The notes under the pieces were generated by a model. The model had not been told where the DNA came from. It saw nothing but the letters and a program-made list of their open reading frames with translations, and did not search any database. Both the position numbers and the translations under genes were made by a program. Positions 8,061 to 16,635 of a stretch of DNA of 64,000 nucleotides are shown here, one piece after another; position 1 is the stretch's first letter; every line of letters begins with the position of its first letter. Origin of the DNA: Agromyces larvae (lineage in GTDB: Bacteria; Actinomycetota; Actinomycetes; Actinomycetales; Microbacteriaceae); NCBI RefSeq assembly GCF_022811705.1, contig NZ_CP094528.1:62001-126000 (forward strand), written 5' to 3'.

Positions 8061-9010
8061 GCGGACGCCTCGGGGGCGGGCGACGGCGACACGGATGCCG
8101 CGGCATCCGTCTCGCGCCGCTTCGAGTGCCGCGCCCAGAGCGTGGCGACCACGAGGCCGGCGATGATGTCCCACACGCCCCACCAGCCGGCCACGACGGC
8201 CATGCCGCCCAGGCCGCCGAAGAACGCGAAGACCAGCCCCAGCCCGAGGCCGGCGTTGCGGATGCCGACCTCGAACGTGATCGCCTTGCGGTCGCGCGGC
8301 GGCAGCCCGCCGATGCGGGCGCTCGCGTACCCGAGCCCGAGGGCGACGGCGTCGTGCAGGAACACGACGCCGAGCACGATCGGCAGCACGGCGACGAACA
8401 CCGCCCAGTTGCCCGCGAGCGCGGCGACGATGAACCCGACGAGCGCGAGCAGGCTGATCCAGCGTGCATACGGCTGCACGCGAGCGGCGAACCGCGGGAA
8501 CCGCGCCCGCAGCGCGAAGCCGAGCGCGAACGGCAGACCGATGATGAGCAGGATCTCGGCCATCATCTGCCAGCCGTTGAGGCTCACCGCCTCGATGAAC
8601 TCGCGGCCGGTCGGGTGGATGCCGCCCCAGAACGCCAGGTTCAACGGCAGCACGAAGATGTAGATCACGTTGGTGACGGCGGTCATCGACACGCTGAGCG
8701 CGACGTTGCCGCGCGAGCGGTAGGTGAGCACCTGCGAGATGTTGCCGGGCGGGCAGCACGCCACGAGGATCATGCCGAGCGCGATCGACCCCTGCACGTT
8801 CAGCAGCAGCGTGAGCCCGAACGTCACCGCGGGCAGCAGCACGATCTGGGCGACGAGCGCGATGAGCATCGCCTTCGGCGCCTTCGCGACGGCCTTGAAG
8901 TCGTCGACGCTCGTGTCGAGCGCGATGCCGAACATGATGAACCCGAGCACCACGTTGAGGATCACGAGCGAACCGGGGGCGAAGCTGACGACGACGTCAT
9001 CGACGTTCAT
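8057..9010 (-). CDS. Bile acid:sodium symporter family transporter
   Basis: The 317-residue protein has about nine or ten membrane helices. It carries the family stretch MILVACCPPGNISQVLTY-SRGNVALSVSMTAVTN near residue 85, which contains the crossover motif of the BASS fold. These carriers move organic anions with sodium; the real substrate cannot be read from sequence. The C-terminal tail is cytoplasmic and alanine/serine-rich. Four-base overlaps on both sides place it in one operon with the monooxygenase and the epimerase. Confidence 0.88.
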   Translation of the reverse strand: MNVDDVVVSFAPGSLVILNVVLGFIMFGIALDTSVDDFKAVAKAPKAMLIALVAQIVLLPAVTFGLTLLLNVQGSIALGMILVACCPPGNISQVLTYRSRGNVALSVSMTAVTNVIYIFVLPLNLAFWGGIHPTGREFIEAVSLNGWQMMAEILLIIGLPFALGFALRARFPRFAARVQPYARWISLLALVGFIVAALAGNWAVFVAVLPIVLGVVFLHDAVALGLGYASARIGGLPPRDRKAITFEVGIRNAGLGLGLVFAFFGGLGGMAVVAGWWGVWDIIAGLVVATLWARHSKRRETDAAASVSPSPAPEASA

Positions 9011-10356
9011 GGGCGGGTTCCGTTCGTGAGGGGCGTGGCGGAGGGCAGCGACGAGAGGAGCTTGGTCACCGTGCGCCGGTACGCGTCCTTGTTGACGTAG
9101 TACGACATCCGGTCGAGCCCGAGGTACCGGTATCCGCCGGTGAGGTCGGGCCACGGGGCATCCGCTCGGGCCCGGAAGGCGGCTGCGGCCGCCGGGTCGT
9201 CGCGCACGGCGGCCAAGTAGGCGGCGACGAGCGCCGCCTGTTCGGCGCGTCCCTGCCAGCCGATGCCGGATGCCTCGATCATGCCGAGCACGTACAGCCC
9301 GTTGAACGACGGCGGGAAGACGTTGAGGTAGAGGGTGGGCGCCGCCTGCGTCCAGTTCAGGTGGGCGCGGTCGACGAAGGGGTAGTCGAGCGTGTAGCCG
9401 GTCGCGAGCAGCACGAGGTCGTACTCGGCGCTGCGTCCGTCGGCGAAGTGCACGGTGCGCCCGTCGAACCGGTCGATGTCGGGCATGACCCGCAGGTCGC
9501 CCTGCCCGAGGTGGTTGAGCACGAGGGTGTTCACGATCGGGTGGGACTCGTAGATCCGGTAGTCGGGCTTCGGGAACCCGAACCGCACGGGGTCGCCGGT
9601 GAACGCCTTCAGCACGCGGCTGTCGATCGCCTGCTTCAGCCGGGCGGGCAGCGGGCGCCCCTGGTTCAGGGTGTCGCTGGGCTTGCCGAACAGGTAGCGC
9701 GGGACGAAGTAGTACCCGCGGCGCACGCTGAGATCGACGGATGCCGCGTGGTGCACCGCGTCCACGGCGATGTCGCAGCCCGAATTGCCGGCGCCGATGA
9801 CGAGCACCCGCTTGCCGTCGAACTGCGCGGCGCGCTTGTACCGGCTGGAGTGCAGGATCTCGCCCGTGAACTCGCCGCGGAAGGTCGGCACGTTCGGCTC
9901 GGCGAGGGTGCCGTTCGCGAGGATCACACCCGAGTACGTGCGGGTCTCCGCCGTGGCATCCGGCTCCGTCGCATCCGGCCCGCTCGTGGTAACCAGCCAC
10001 CCGCTCGCACCGCTCGCGTCGCCGTCGACGGGTTCGACGCGCGTGACCCGCGTCCCGAACCGGATGCGGTCGCGCAGGCCGAACCGCTCGGCGAACGCGC
10101 GGAAGTACCGCATCAGCTCGCGGTGACCGGGGTAGTCGGTCGTCGAGTCCATCGGGAACTCGGCGAACTCGGTCGTCGTGCGGCTCGAGATGAGGTGCGC
10201 CGACTCGTAGACCGTCGAGCGCGGGTTGTCGATGTTCCAGAGGCCGCCGACGTCGTCGCCGGCCTCGAACACCTCGAACGGGATGCCGGCGCGATCGAGG
10301 GCGCGCGCAGCGGCCAGGCCAGACGGGCCCGCGCCGATGACGGCGATGGGGTGCAA
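9007..10356 (-). CDS. Flavin-containing monooxygenase
   Basis: The 449-residue protein has an FAD loop GAGPSGLAAARAL at residue 8, GGLWNIDNPRS, and the FMO fingerprint FTGEILHSSRYK (FxGxxxHxxxYK) near residue 165. The NADPH loop VIGAGNSGCDIA follows, with LLATGYTLDYPF further on. It should oxygenate a nitrogen, sulfur or ketone substrate with NADPH and O2 in the cytoplasm. It is the first gene of the operon with the transporter and epimerase, divergent from pta. FMO and Baeyer-Villiger subtypes cannot be separated with certainty; the fingerprint fits FMO better. Confidence 0.9.
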   Translation of the reverse strand: MHPIAVIGAGPSGLAAARALDRAGIPFEVFEAGDDVGGLWNIDNPRSTVYESAHLISSRTTTEFAEFPMDSTTDYPGHRELMRYFRAFAERFGLRDRIRFGTRVTRVEPVDGDASGASGWLVTTSGPDATEPDATAETRTYSGVILANGTLAEPNVPTFRGEFTGEILHSSRYKRAAQFDGKRVLVIGAGNSGCDIAVDAVHHAASVDLSVRRGYYFVPRYLFGKPSDTLNQGRPLPARLKQAIDSRVLKAFTGDPVRFGFPKPDYRIYESHPIVNTLVLNHLGQGDLRVMPDIDRFDGRTVHFADGRSAEYDLVLLATGYTLDYPFVDRAHLNWTQAAPTLYLNVFPPSFNGLYVLGMIEASGIGWQGRAEQAALVAAYLAAVRDDPAAAAAFRARADAPWPDLTGGYRYLGLDRMSYYVNKDAYRRTVTKLLSSLPSATPLTNGTRP

Positions 10357-10520
10357 GGGAGACTCCGGTGTCCAGACGGGGATGGGGTGCGCGCCGCGGC
10401 GATGGGGGTGCGCAGGCGTCCGGCCATGATATTCGACGGATGCTCCGTTCCTGACCTCGAGTCAACGAATCGAGTCGATCGAACCGCGCGAGGGCTGCCC
10501 GCGCCCAATAGGCTGGGGCC

Positions 10521-12680
10521 GTGGCGCACAGCATCTACATCTGCTCCGCCGAGGGGAACACGGGCAAGTCCACGATCGCGCTCGGCACCCTCGACACCCT
10601 CGCCCGGCGTGCGACCCGCGTCGGCGTCTTCCGGCCGGTCGCCCGGTCGACCGACGAGCGCGACTACGTGCTCGACCTGCTGCTCGCACACGACGGCGTC
10701 GTGCCGATCGAGTACGACGAGGCCATCGGCGTCGACTACGAGACCGTGCACGCCGACCCCGAGGCCGCGCTCGCCACCATCGTGCGGCGGTTCAAGGCCG
10801 TCGAGGCGAAGTGCGACGCGGTCGTCATCGTCGGCACCGACTACACCGACGTCGGCAGCCCCACCGAGCTGTGGTTCAACGCGCGCATCGCGGCCAACCT
10901 CGGCACTCCCGTGCTGCTCGTGATCGGCGGGCGGGTGTCCGAGGGCCGAGGCCGCAGCGAGCAGCTCGGGTTCGCCGAACCGCGCACGCCCGATCAGCTG
11001 GCCCAGCTCACCGAGCTCGCGGTCGGCGAGCTCGCCCGCGAGCACGCCACCCTGCTCGGCATCGTCGCGAACCGGGCCGACCCCGACCGGCTCGACGAGA
11101 TCATCGGCAGCGTGCGCACCGCGGCCCGCATCGAGGCCGGGGCCACGGGCGCCGAGACGGCCGACCCGCCGTCGGGCGTGCACGTGTGGGCGATCCCCGA
11201 AGACCGGTACCTCGTCGCCCCGTCGATGCGCACCATCATGCGGGCGGTCGACGGTGAGCTGCTCTCGGGCGACGACGAGCTGCTCAACCGTGAAGCGCTC
11301 GGGGTGGTGATCGCGGCGATGTCGATGGAGAACATCCTGACCCGGCTCATCGAGGGCTCGGTCGTGGTGATCCCCGGCGACCGCAGCGAGGCGCTGCTCG
11401 GCGTGCTCACGGCGCACTCCTCGGCGACGTTCCCGTCGATCTCGGGCATCGTGCTGAACGGCGGGTTCCCGCTCTCCGAGACGATCGAGCGGCTCATCGA
11501 GGGGCTGCGCGCGAAGCTGCCGATCATCCGCACCGACCTCGGCAGTTACGCCACCGCCGTCGCGATCACCCAGGCGCGCGGCACGCTCGCCGCCGAGTCG
11601 CAGCGCAAGCGCGACACCGCGCTCGCGCTCTTCGAACAGCACGTCGATGCGGCAGCCCTGCTCGACCTGCTCGACGTCGCCACGACCGACGTGGTCACGC
11701 CGTTGATGTTCGAGTACCAGTTGCTCGAGCGTGCGCGCCAGGCGCGCAAGCACATCGTGCTGCCCGAGGGCGACGACGACCGCATCCTGCGGGCGGCCGC
11801 GACCCTGCTGAAGCGCGAAGTGGCCGACCTGACGATCCTCGGTGAGGAGATCGAGGTGCGCTCGCGCGCGATCGGCCTCGGCCTCGACATCTCGCGGGCG
11901 AACGTCGTGTCGAACCACGACGCGGTGTACGTCGCGAAGTTCGCCGAGGCGTATCGCGAGCGGCGCGCCCACAAGGGGGTCACGCTCGAGCAGGCGCGCG
12001 AGAAGGTGACGGATGTCTCGTACTTCGGCACGATGATGGTCGAGCTGGGACTGGCCGACGGCATGGTGTCGGGCGCGTCGCACACGACGGCGCACACGAT
12101 CCGCCCGGCGTTCGAGGTGATCAAGACGCGGCCCGATGTGGGCGTGGTGTCGAGCGTGTTCCTCATGGCACTGGCCGACCGGGTGCTCGTCTACGGCGAC
12201 TGCGCGGTGGTGCCCGATCCGACGGCCGAGCAGCTCGCCGACATCGCCGTGTCGTCGGCGCGTACGGCGGTGCAGTTCGGCATCGAGCCGCGCGTCGCGA
12301 TGCTGTCGTACTCGACGGGGGAGTCGGGGTCGGGCGCCGACGTCGACAAGGTGCGCCAGGCCACGGCGCTCGTGCGCGAACGCGCGCCCGAGCTCGCGGT
12401 CGAGGGCCCGATCCAGTACGACGCGGCGGTGGACGCGGCGGTCGCGCGCACGAAACTGCCCGGGTCGGATGTCGCGGGGCGGGCGACGGTGTTCATCTTC
12501 CCCGACCTCAACACGGGCAACAACACGTACAAGGCGGTGCAGCGTTCGGCGGGCGCGGTCGCGATCGGGCCGGTGCTGCAGGGGCTGCGCAAACCGGTCA
12601 ACGACCTGTCGCGGGGCGCGCTCGTGCAGGACATCGTGAACACGGTCGCGATCACCGCGATCCAGGCCGCGGAGGCGTGA
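10521..12680 (+). CDS. pta: Phosphate acetyltransferase, long form
   Basis: Pta interconverts acetyl-CoA and acetyl phosphate. The 719-residue frame has the three-part long-form layout: an N-terminal P-loop domain (AEGNTGKSTIALG), a central DRTGG-like regulatory domain, and the C-terminal PTA/PTB catalytic domain from about residue 395 (KHIVLPEGDDDRIL ... MLSYSTGESGSG ... IFPDLNTGNNTYK). It starts at GTG. A TAGGCT box at 10509-10514 is six bases upstream, so a leaderless message is likely. It is one base apart from ackA and clearly co-transcribed with it. Confidence 0.97.
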   Translation: MAHSIYICSAEGNTGKSTIALGTLDTLARRATRVGVFRPVARSTDERDYVLDLLLAHDGVVPIEYDEAIGVDYETVHADPEAALATIVRRFKAVEAKCDAVVIVGTDYTDVGSPTELWFNARIAANLGTPVLLVIGGRVSEGRGRSEQLGFAEPRTPDQLAQLTELAVGELAREHATLLGIVANRADPDRLDEIIGSVRTAARIEAGATGAETADPPSGVHVWAIPEDRYLVAPSMRTIMRAVDGELLSGDDELLNREALGVVIAAMSMENILTRLIEGSVVVIPGDRSEALLGVLTAHSSATFPSISGIVLNGGFPLSETIERLIEGLRAKLPIIRTDLGSYATAVAITQARGTLAAESQRKRDTALALFEQHVDAAALLDLLDVATTDVVTPLMFEYQLLERARQARKHIVLPEGDDDRILRAAATLLKREVADLTILGEEIEVRSRAIGLGLDISRANVVSNHDAVYVAKFAEAYRERRAHKGVTLEQAREKVTDVSYFGTMMVELGLADGMVSGASHTTAHTIRPAFEVIKTRPDVGVVSSVFLMALADRVLVYGDCAVVPDPTAEQLADIAVSSARTAVQFGIEPRVAMLSYSTGESGSGADVDKVRQATALVRERAPELAVEGPIQYDAAVDAAVARTKLPGSDVAGRATVFIFPDLNTGNNTYKAVQRSAGAVAIGPVLQGLRKPVNDLSRGALVQDIVNTVAITAIQAAEA

Positions 12681-12681
12681 G

Positions 12682-13923
12682 ATGGGCATCGTCCTGGTCG
12701 TGAACTCGGGCTCCAGCTCGTTCAAGTACCAGCTCATCGATGTGGATGCTTCGCGCACGCTCGCGAGCGGACTGGTCGAGCGCATCGGGCAGGGCGAGGG
12801 GCGTGCGGTGCACAAGGCGTCGCCCGAGGCATCCGACCGGTCCGAGGCATCCGACCGGTCCGAGGCATCCGAGGCATCCGAATGGGTGCGCGAACTGCCC
12901 ATCCCCGACCACACCGTCGGCTTCGGCGTGATGCTCGAGGCGTTCCGCGAGCACGGGCCGTCGCTCGACGACCTGCCGCCGATCGCGGTAGGCCACCGGG
13001 TGGTGCAGGGCGGTGCGCGGTTCTTCGAACCGACCGTGATCACCAACCTCGTGAAGATCAACATCGACGAGCTGTCGGCGCTCGCACCCCTGCACAACCC
13101 GGCCAACCTCGAGGGCATCGTGGCGGCGCAGCGCGCGTTCCCCGACGTGCCGCACGTGGCGGTGTTCGACACGGCGTTCCACCAGACCATGCCCCCGGCG
13201 GCGTACACCTACGCGATCGACCGCGAACTGGCGGCGAAGCACCGGGTGCGCCGGTACGGGTTCCACGGCACGTCGCACCGGTTCGTCTCGCGCGCGACGG
13301 CCGAGTTCCTCGGCCGGCCGGTCGAGGAGGTGCGCACCATCGTGCTGCACCTCGGCAACGGGGCATCCGTGTGCGCGGTGTCGGGCGGGCGCTCGGTCGA
13401 GACGAGCATGGGCATGACACCGCTCGAGGGGCTCGTGATGGGCACCCGGTCGGGCGACATCGACCCGGCGGTGCTGCTGCACCTGCAGCGCCGGGCCGGG
13501 CTCGACGCGGACGGTCTCGACGACCTGCTGAACAAGCGCAGCGGGGTGCTCGGCCTCGGCGGGCACGCCGACATGCGCGACCTCGAGCAGGCGGTCGACG
13601 ACGGCGACCCGCACGCGACGCTCGCGTTCGAGGTGTACACGCACCGCATCCGTTCGTACATCGGGGCGTACGCGGTCCAGCTCGGCCGGGTGGATGCGAT
13701 CGCGTTCACCGCCGGCGTGGGCGAGAACTCGGCGCGCGTGCGCGAGTGGGCGCTCGCGGGCCTCGAGGGGTTCGGCGTCGTACTCGACCCCGAGCGCAAC
13801 GCGTCGCGGTCACGCGGCGCACGTCGTATCTCATCCGACGCGTCGAAGGTCGAGGTGCTCGTCGTGCCGACCGACGAAGAGCTCGAGATCGCCCGCCAGA
13901 CCCAGGCGGTCGTCACCGCCTGA
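12682..13923 (+). CDS. ackA: Acetate kinase
   Basis: AckA transfers phosphate between acetyl phosphate and ADP. The 413-residue protein has VVNSGSSSFKYQL at the start, FDTAFHQTMPPAAY, RYGFHGTSH, HLGNGASVCAV and MGTRSGDIDP in the usual order. An alanine/serine/arginine insertion of about 25 residues near position 48 comes from tandem copies of an 18-base unit (EASDRS) and a 9-base unit. It sits between strands in a variable region and should be tolerated. It follows pta with a one-base gap. Confidence 0.97.
   Translation: MGIVLVVNSGSSSFKYQLIDVDASRTLASGLVERIGQGEGRAVHKASPEASDRSEASDRSEASEASEWVRELPIPDHTVGFGVMLEAFREHGPSLDDLPPIAVGHRVVQGGARFFEPTVITNLVKINIDELSALAPLHNPANLEGIVAAQRAFPDVPHVAVFDTAFHQTMPPAAYTYAIDRELAAKHRVRRYGFHGTSHRFVSRATAEFLGRPVEEVRTIVLHLGNGASVCAVSGGRSVETSMGMTPLEGLVMGTRSGDIDPAVLLHLQRRAGLDADGLDDLLNKRSGVLGLGGHADMRDLEQAVDDGDPHATLAFEVYTHRIRSYIGAYAVQLGRVDAIAFTAGVGENSARVREWALAGLEGFGVVLDPERNASRSRGARRISSDASKVEVLVVPTDEELEIARQTQAVVTA
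12828..12881. repeat. In-frame tandem repeat in ackA
   Basis: Two 18-base units coding EASDRS are followed by two 9-base units coding EAS, all built around GAGGCATCCG. The unit lengths keep the frame. The core GCATCC is the same string that is over-represented elsewhere in the window. Confidence 0.85.
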
Positions 13924-14015
13924 TCGCCCTCGCGCGCCCCGCGCGCACGCCCGTCGTCCGGCCGGGTGTCACATCGCCGCCGTCCACCGTGTCTCAGTGT
14001 GTGGAGGGCAGTGAC

Positions 14016-14459
14016 ATGACCGCGATCTCGAACGACATCGGAACCCGTCGCCCGACCGGGCGCACGCCGTGGGCGGCGGCGTGGGAATGGGCGGCCCGCC
14101 CGATGCGCTACCGGGCGGTGCGCGCGTTCCGCGTCGCCGCGGAGGCGGGCGATGTCGGCCGCCTGGAGGCGGCACTGGATCCCGATGTGCGCGTCGTCGT
14201 CGAATCCCGCGAGCCGGGCCGTTCCCGAGCGCGCGTGGTGCAGGGCACGCGCGACGCGATCACGGTGCTCGTGCACGGCATGGCGGCGCGGGCCGACCGG
14301 CGCATCGTCGAGCGCTCGGTCAACGGCCAGGCGGGTCTGCTCGTCACGCAGGCGGGGGAGGCCACCGCGCTGATCAGCGTGGACTTCACCGGCGCGCTCG
14401 TCAGCGTCGTCTGGATCCGGGTGCATCCGGACGTGCTGCGGCACTGGAACCGGGTGTGA
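14016..14459 (+). CDS. Hypothetical SnoaL/NTF2-like protein next to cytochrome b
   Basis: The 147-residue protein has FRVAAEAGDVGRLEAALDPDVRVVVES, which resembles the SnoaL-like (NTF2 fold) domain at the C-terminus of some ECF sigma factors; no sigma domains are present. The ATG at 14016 is preceded by GGAGGGCAGTGAC, a good ribosome site. The stop is five bases before the cytochrome b start, so the two are probably co-transcribed. There are no obvious catalytic residues. Function is unknown; it could be a small-ligand sensor or partner for the neighbouring membrane protein. Confidence 0.72.
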   Translation: MTAISNDIGTRRPTGRTPWAAAWEWAARPMRYRAVRAFRVAAEAGDVGRLEAALDPDVRVVVESREPGRSRARVVQGTRDAITVLVHGMAARADRRIVERSVNGQAGLLVTQAGEATALISVDFTGALVSVVWIRVHPDVLRHWNRV

Positions 14460-14464
14460 TCGCC

Positions 14465-16021
14465 ATGCCCGTCCACGCGCCCGAATCCCGCTCGTCGCTC
14501 ACCGACCGCCTGTCGCACGCGGTGCGCTCCACGGCCGCCGCCGAGCGCACGCGAGCAACCGTCGCCGAGCTCCGCGGTCGCGCGGTGCCGCTGCACTGGT
14601 CGAACCTGTTCGGCGTCGTGGCCATGGCCTGCATCGTCGTGCTGTTCGTCACCGGCGTCTTCCTCACGTTCTTCTACACGCCCTCGAGCGAACCGGTCGT
14701 GTACTCGGGAAGCTACGCGCCGCTGCGCGGCGTCGAGATGTCGAAGGCGCTCGAATCGACCCTGTTCCTCTCGTTCGAGGTGCCCGGCGGGTTGCTGATG
14801 CGTCAGGCGCACCACTGGGCGGGCCTGCTGCTGCCGGCCGCGCTCATCATGCAGCTGCTGGTGACCTTCTTCACCGGCGCGTTCCGCCGCCCGCGGCAGT
14901 GGAGCTGGGTGCTGCTGTTCCTGGTGTTCCTGATGGCGCTCCTCGCCGGGTGGAGCGGGTACGCGCTGCCCGACGACCTGCTGTCGGGCACGGGGCTGCG
15001 CATCGTCGAGGGGATCGTGCTGGGCATCCCGGTCGTCGGCACCTGGCTGTCGGCCCTGCTGTTCGGCGGTGAGTTCCCCGGGCAGATCATCGAGCATCTC
15101 GCTCCCGTGCACATCCTGATCGCACCCGCAGGCCTCGTCCTCTTCCTGGCGCTGCGCATCCGTCTCGCCTTCCGGCACGGGCCCGCGCAGTTCGCGGGGC
15201 CGGGCCGCACCGAGGGCAACGCCGTCGGTCTGCCGCTGCTCCCGCAACTGGCGGTGCGCGCCGGTGCGCTCTTCCTCATCGTCGTCGGCCTCATCCTCGG
15301 GTTCGCGGCGACCGTCACGGTCGCGCCGGTGTGGCTGTTCGGTCCGTCATCGCCGGCGGATGCGTCGGCCGGAAGCCAGCCCGACTGGTACACGGGGTTC
15401 CTCGACGGCGCCCTGCGCCTCGTGCCTCCGGGGTGGGAGGTCGAGTGGTTCTCCCGCACCTGGACCCTCGCCGTCATCGTGCCGTTGCTCGTCGTCGGCG
15501 TGTTCCTCGCGCTCGTCGCGGTGTATCCGTTCCTCGAGGCCTGGATCACCGGAGACCGACGCGAACACCACCTCCTCGACCGGCCCAGGAACGCCCCCGG
15601 TCGCACGGGCATCGGCGTGGCGGCGATCGTGTTCTACGGCGCCCTGTGGGGTGCGGCGAGCGCCGACCTGATCGCGACGCACTTCCAGGTGGGACTCGAG
15701 GCGACGATCTGGATGTTCCGAGTGCTCGTCGTGGCAGGCCCCCTGGTCGGGTTCGACGTGGCGAGGCGGGTGTGCCTCGCGCTGCAGCGGAAGGACCGGG
15801 AACTCGTGCTGCACGGGTACGAGACCGGGCGTATCGTGCGGCTGCCCGGCGGCGAGTACGCGGAGGTGCACGCCCCGCTCACCGAGGAGGAGCGGTGGCG
15901 GCTCATCGATCGCGGGACCGCACCCGAACGCCCGCGGGGCTCGCGGATCCGCGGCGCCCTCTTCGGGCTGTTCTTCGAGGACCGGCTCGCCGCCCCGCCG
16001 CGCCCGCCGCTGCCCGAGTAG
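14465..16021 (+). CDS. Orphan QcrB-like cytochrome b with altered heme ligands
   Basis: This 518-residue membrane protein follows the actinobacterial QcrB layout: HHWAG in helix II (residues 116-117), FFTGAFRRPR, SGYALPDDLLSGTGLR, LFGGEFPG, VHILI (H216) in helix IV, FAGPGRTEGN, then PDWYTGFLDGALRL and further helices. The first histidines of both ligand pairs are present. The partner positions hold Gln130 (H116+14) and Leu230/Arg231 (H216+14/15) instead of histidine. It therefore looks able to bind heme bL but not bH. No qcrA or qcrC lies nearby, so it is not the main bc1 subunit. It may be a paralogue with a sensory or alternative redox role. The ATG at 14465 was chosen; a GTG nine bases upstream is possible. 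Confidence 0.85.
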   Translation: MPVHAPESRSSLTDRLSHAVRSTAAAERTRATVAELRGRAVPLHWSNLFGVVAMACIVVLFVTGVFLTFFYTPSSEPVVYSGSYAPLRGVEMSKALESTLFLSFEVPGGLLMRQAHHWAGLLLPAALIMQLLVTFFTGAFRRPRQWSWVLLFLVFLMALLAGWSGYALPDDLLSGTGLRIVEGIVLGIPVVGTWLSALLFGGEFPGQIIEHLAPVHILIAPAGLVLFLALRIRLAFRHGPAQFAGPGRTEGNAVGLPLLPQLAVRAGALFLIVVGLILGFAATVTVAPVWLFGPSSPADASAGSQPDWYTGFLDGALRLVPPGWEVEWFSRTWTLAVIVPLLVVGVFLALVAVYPFLEAWITGDRREHHLLDRPRNAPGRTGIGVAAIVFYGALWGAASADLIATHFQVGLEATIWMFRVLVVAGPLVGFDVARRVCLALQRKDRELVLHGYETGRIVRLPGGEYAEVHAPLTEEERWRLIDRGTAPERPRGSRIRGALFGLFFEDRLAAPPRPPLPE

Positions 16022-16127
16022 CGCTTCCCGCTGGCCGGGCTGCGCCGCCCTCTACGGAGTGCTCGGGGCGAGCCCGCTGCTCCTCCGCGCCTTCGGGGGA
16101 TGGGCGGCGGCCGGCGAGCGTCGGCGG

Positions 16128-16508
16128 TCAGTGCACGATGAGGCGTGCGCAGTCGATGCAGAGGGTGGCCGTCGGGCGGGCCTCGAGACGGGCGACCGTG
16201 ATCGCCTTGCCGCAGCGCTCGCACACGCCGTAGCTGCCCTCGGCGAGGCGGGCGAGCGCGCGGCGCACGTCGGCGAGCTCGTGTTCGGCGTCGGCGAGCA
16301 CCGCCGACCGCTGCGACCACTCCTGGGTCATGGTGGGGCCCTCGGGGTCGTGCTCGTCGTCGGCCGAGGCATCCGATCTCGCCGCGCGCACCTCGCTGAT
16401 GCCCTCGCGGTGCTCGGCGAGACGCGACTCCGCCTCGGCCTCCTCGGCGCGCAGCAGCCGCTCGAACTTCTCGATGCGGCTCGTGGTGAAGCTGCGGGTC
16501 ATCGACAT
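16128..16508 (-). CDS. DksA/TraR-family C4 zinc-finger protein
   Basis: The protein has about 126 residues with a long acidic, helical N-terminal half (coiled-coil-like, RLLRAEEAEAESRLAEHRE). The C-terminal zinc finger is CERCGKAI ... LCIDC, two CxxC pairs 17 residues apart. DksA/TraR proteins enter the RNA polymerase secondary channel; actinobacterial members are poorly studied. Two in-frame ATGs, at 16508 and 16502, follow a strong GGGAGGGAGGG ribosome site. It is convergent with the cytochrome b gene and divergent from dnaX. Confidence 0.88.
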   Translation of the reverse strand: MSMTRSFTTSRIEKFERLLRAEEAEAESRLAEHREGISEVRAARSDASADDEHDPEGPTMTQEWSQRSAVLADAEHELADVRRALARLAEGSYGVCERCGKAITVARLEARPTATLCIDCARLIVH

Positions 16509-16635
16509 GCTGGGCCCTCCCTCCCAGCCGCGCACTGGCGGCGTGGCGGCGATGCCGGCGTCGACACCGCGTGCCTTGCAGAGTACCCCCTGGGGTTGCG
16601 GAAGCGGTGTCGGACGCGGCAACTAGCATGGACCC

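Noticed and set aside
7233..8663. Long rightward open frame opposite the epimerase and transporter genes
   Set aside because: It is a high-GC antisense shadow with histidine/arginine-rich, motif-free product.
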